From the NCBI GenBank assembly GCA_029939815.1, contig JAOZSF010000056.1, positions 1 to 9,097 of the forward strand: a DNA stretch of 9,097 nucleotides, written 5' to 3'. Positions 7,778 through 9,097 of the stretch are shown in pieces (position 1 is the stretch's first letter; every line of letters starts with the position of its first letter). A program made the position numbers and the translations under genes. The notes under the pieces are model-generated. The model searched no databases and was not told the origin of the DNA. It saw nothing but the letters and a program-made list of their open reading frames with translations. This DNA is from a bacterium (GTDB lineage Bacteria; Auribacterota; UBA3054; B51-G9).

Positions 7778-7826
7778 AAAGTGTCGGAGCTTTTTTCTCC
7801 TTAATTGGTTTTAGCTTCGGCGCTTT
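7778..7826 (+). promoter_or_regulatory. Long imperfect hairpin in the leader of the DNRLRE gene
   Basis: As RNA, 7778-7791 pairs with 7813-7826 over 14 continuous base pairs, three of them G-U, with a 21-base pyrimidine-rich loop (7792-7812). The loop contains CUCCUU, which resembles an anti-Shine-Dalgarno sequence. The structure ends about 50 bases before the ribosome site, so it is a leader element and not a terminator of any visible gene. It may stabilise the mRNA or control translation; this is inference. Confidence 0.4.
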
Positions 7827-7874
7827 ATTACTTGCATAATATTTTCAATAGAAATAATCATTTTATAAATAATT

Positions 7875-7880
7875 GGAAGG
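7875..7880 (+). promoter_or_regulatory. Ribosome binding site GGAAGG
   Basis: GGAAGG lies seven bases before the ATG at 7888. It fixes that ATG as the start and rules out the in-frame TTG at 7873, which would overlap the site itself. Confidence 0.8.
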
Positions 7881-7887
7881 ATTAAAA

Positions 7888-8601
7888 ATGAACGGTTTAA
7901 TTAAATATTTTATCATAGGAATTATTGCCCTCTGTAATTGTATCATAGCTGCAACTCCAAATATCTACTTTTATCCCGAAGGGCAAAAGCCGCCGGGCAT
8001 TCCCGCCGACAGCGCTTCGAGCACAGGCATAGCTTTGTCGGCTTGGGCAGATGCTCAGGTTGATGGTAATGACGCTTTGTTCGCGTTCGGAAACGATGAA
8101 ATGGCACACTCTGAAATTGGTTCCGGTTCTCGTTCACCTGCACATATATTATTCAACTTCAGCGAAGCATATTCTTATATTACGGATCCAATTCAAAGCG
8201 CTGAATTGCACCTATATGTTTGTGGCGCATCAACCCCTAATCCGGCGCTTACTATGTCTGTTGCCCGTGTAACTGCCGCTTGGGATGAAAATACTGTTAC
8301 ATACGACTCCGAACCTTCTTTTGGAACAGCGCAATCCGGATATGAATCAGCGCTATCGCTTAATTCGCGAATTGCTGTAGATGTCCGCGACAGCATGGAA
8401 TCCGAACGTTTGTCAATAGAAGCAGATAGGCACGGACTTGTTTTACTTGACGCCGGCACGGCATCGCCGCTGTTATTTACCAAGGAATCAACAATACCAG
8501 AGTATCGCCCATACGTACATGTTTTTATTCCGGAACCATTCGGGTTTTTGGTTTATAATATTGGCTTTTTGATTTGCTTTATTTTGCGAAACAAAATTTA
8601 A
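7888..8601 (+). CDS. DNRLRE-domain-like PEP-CTERM exported protein
   Basis: 237 residues, complete. Residues 1-22 form a signal peptide (Lys6, then a hydrophobic core, with Ala-Ala before TPN). The body, about 23-212, resembles the DNRLRE beta-sandwich: an opening ending ILFNFSEA, a strand AELHLYV, then AAWDENTVTYDSEPSFG (about 130-146), VDVRDSM (164-170), HGLVLLDAG (182-190) and EYRPYVHVFI. Proteins with this domain are surface or matrix carbohydrate-associated structural proteins; no catalytic residue can be named. The tail has IPEP at nt 8527-8538, a hydrophobic helix made of an imperfect 7-residue repeat, then Arg-Asn-Lys, so exosortase processing is expected. It is divergent from the subtilase gene and 42 bases before another secreted protein, possibly in one transcript. 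The DNRLRE assignment is by motif pattern only; the PEP-CTERM assignment is firmer. Confidence 0.88.
   Translation: MNGLIKYFIIGIIALCNCIIAATPNIYFYPEGQKPPGIPADSASSTGIALSAWADAQVDGNDALFAFGNDEMAHSEIGSGSRSPAHILFNFSEAYSYITDPIQSAELHLYVCGASTPNPALTMSVARVTAAWDENTVTYDSEPSFGTAQSGYESALSLNSRIAVDVRDSMESERLSIEADRHGLVLLDAGTASPLLFTKESTIPEYRPYVHVFIPEPFGFLVYNIGFLICFILRNKI
8542..8583 (+). repeat. Imperfect 21-base duplication coding the PEP-CTERM helix
   Basis: Two adjacent 21-base units (8542-8562 and 8563-8583) agree at about 15 of 21 positions and encode GFLVYNI and GFLICFI. Together they make the membrane helix of the sorting tag. The 21-base length equals three heptads, as in the first protein's tail, but the 7-base period itself is only partly visible here. 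Confidence 0.5.
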
Positions 8602-8631
8602 TAAACATTTATTTTAAAAACTAAATAACAT

Positions 8632-8638
8632 AAAGGAG
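8632..8638 (+). promoter_or_regulatory. Ribosome binding site AAAGGAG
   Basis: AAAGGAG lies five bases before the ATG at 8644 and is the strongest ribosome site in the window. The 42-base gap from the preceding gene shows no convincing terminator or promoter, which leaves co-transcription possible. Confidence 0.85.
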
Positions 8639-8643
8639 AAGAA

Positions 8644-9097
8644 ATGACTAAACTACAAAAATTACTTTCAATATCTGCAGCCGCTATTCTTATTAGTTCG
8701 GCATGGGCAACTACTTTTACTCAAACGCATAATATGAATGGTAACGACATTACAAATGCAAATATAATTACAGTCAACCAAAAAATCGGCATCGGTGTCG
8801 ATAATCCGGGCGTCCCGCTCGAAGTAAACGGTCATGCGAAGTTTGGTAATGGAAAACCGACTTCAGACATGAATCTGACAAATAGTGCCGTTCTTATAAT
8901 TCAGGATACAACAAACTATGTTTATAGCGGTCCTCCATACGAAGATTTATCTGATAACGCATTAGAAGTAGCTTTAAGAGTAAAGCCTGCCGAACAACCT
9001 CAAGGCATTAAACAATACTACGCCGGCGATGCCTTTTTATTAGTAACCAGCTCGAACAACTGGACTTACGATCGCGCTGTAGGTTTTCAGGGAAATG
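8644..9097 (+). CDS. Secreted protein with IGIG-x(5-7)-LEV stalk-like motif, 3' end missing
   Basis: The frame is open from the ATG at 8644 to the window end, giving 151 residues. It begins MTKLQKLLSISAAAILISSA, a clear signal peptide cleaved near AWA-TTF (about residue 22). Residues 48-63 read IGIGVDNPGVPLEVNG, a form of the IGIGT-x-x-P-x-x-x-LEV pattern that starts the body of many tail-fibre-like, S74-type or stalk proteins of bacterial surfaces. The preceding phrase NMNGNDITNANIITVNQKIG also fits such fibre heads. The rest (LIIQDTTNYVYSGPPYEDLSDN, in part) is not recognised. It follows the DNRLRE gene closely and has a strong ribosome site. Whether it ends in a PEP-CTERM tag or an intramolecular chaperone cannot be seen. 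Confidence 0.85.
   Translation, partial: MTKLQKLLSISAAAILISSAWATTFTQTHNMNGNDITNANIITVNQKIGIGVDNPGVPLEVNGHAKFGNGKPTSDMNLTNSAVLIIQDTTNYVYSGPPYEDLSDNALEVALRVKPAEQPQGIKQYYAGDAFLLVTSSNNWTYDRAVGFQGN

Larger units (their letters stand above)
7713..7829 (+). repeat. Three 13-base direct repeats upstream of the DNRLRE gene
   Basis: Copies at 7713-7725 (TCAGCGCTTTTTT), 7784-7796 (TCGGAGCTTTTTT) and 7817-7829 (TCGGCGCTTTATT) agree pairwise at 11 of 13 positions. They may be regulator sites or elements of a leader RNA. The second and third also form most of the two arms of the hairpin. Seen directly; function unknown. Confidence 0.5.
7510..7887. other. Divergent intergenic region, regulatory, no gene
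   Basis: These 378 bases separate the start of the subtilase gene (minus) from the DNRLRE gene (plus). No frame with coding character is visible. The region holds one candidate promoter for the minus strand, two for the plus strand, a 14-base palindrome, three 13-base direct repeats and a long imperfect hairpin, each listed separately. No sigma-54 type GG-N10-GC site was found by eye. Confidence 0.75.

Noticed and set aside
7786..7800. GGAG-loop-CTCC with a T-run as an intrinsic terminator
   Set aside because: The stem is only four base pairs, the T-run is in the loop, and no gene ends upstream on this strand.
7819..7835. GG...TTGC as a sigma-54 site, sometimes linked with PEP-CTERM genes
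   Set aside because: The gap between GG and GC is 13 bases, not the required 10, and no better match was found in the intergenic region.
7873..7887. TTG at 7873 as the start of the DNRLRE protein
   Set aside because: It would overlap the ribosome site at 7875-7880; the ATG at 7888 has ideal spacing and opens a clean signal peptide.

Overview
The window appears to be an AT-rich piece of a Gram-negative bacterial chromosome carrying a cluster of large, multidomain exported proteins. Three of its four proteins end in a PEP-CTERM sorting tag: the tetrapeptide Ile-Pro-Glu-Pro, a hydrophobic helix and a short basic end. This tag is the substrate signal of exosortase systems in bacteria that make exopolysaccharide. 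Together with the domain content (subtilase, FG-GAP/VCBS propeller, PKD, beta-helix, DNRLRE, nidogen-like, FN3), it fits a PVC-type organism such as Lentisphaerota or Kiritimatiellota. That placement is inference from style; no rRNA or housekeeping gene is present to confirm it.

Layout. Positions 1-2393 (+) hold the 3' part of a modular surface protein (FN3, MAM-like jelly roll, carboxypeptidase-regulatory-like and nidogen-like domains, PEP-CTERM) whose start lies outside the window. A short convergent gap of about 100 bases follows. Positions 2500-7509 (-) hold a complete 1669-residue S8 (subtilisin-type) peptidase with an intact catalytic triad, a seven-motif beta-propeller, two PKD domains, a beta-helix and a PEP-CTERM tail. 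A 378-base divergent intergenic region (7510-7887) has candidate promoters on both strands, three 13-base direct repeats, a long possible leader hairpin and a palindrome at the peptidase promoter. Next on the + strand are a 237-residue DNRLRE-type PEP-CTERM protein (7888-8601) and, 42 bases later, the start of a secreted protein with an IGIG...LEV stalk-like motif (8644 to the window end).

The genes look like an extracellular adhesion/degradation set. The peptidase would act outside the cell, held to the envelope or matrix by its tag, with other tagged surface proteins alongside it. No exosortase, polysaccharide or regulatory gene is in the window, so the sorting machinery must be elsewhere.

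The most unusual signal is a set of heptanucleotide tandem repeats. A TATTTAT family encodes the membrane helix of the first protein's PEP-CTERM tail. A GAGTNNN family overlaps the stop codon of the peptidase. A TGACCTT family lies inside the peptidase propeptide. The third PEP-CTERM helix is also an imperfect 7-residue duplication. This suggests that short 7-base repeats, resembling the STRR repeats known from cyanobacteria, have been turned into coding sequence at gene ends.
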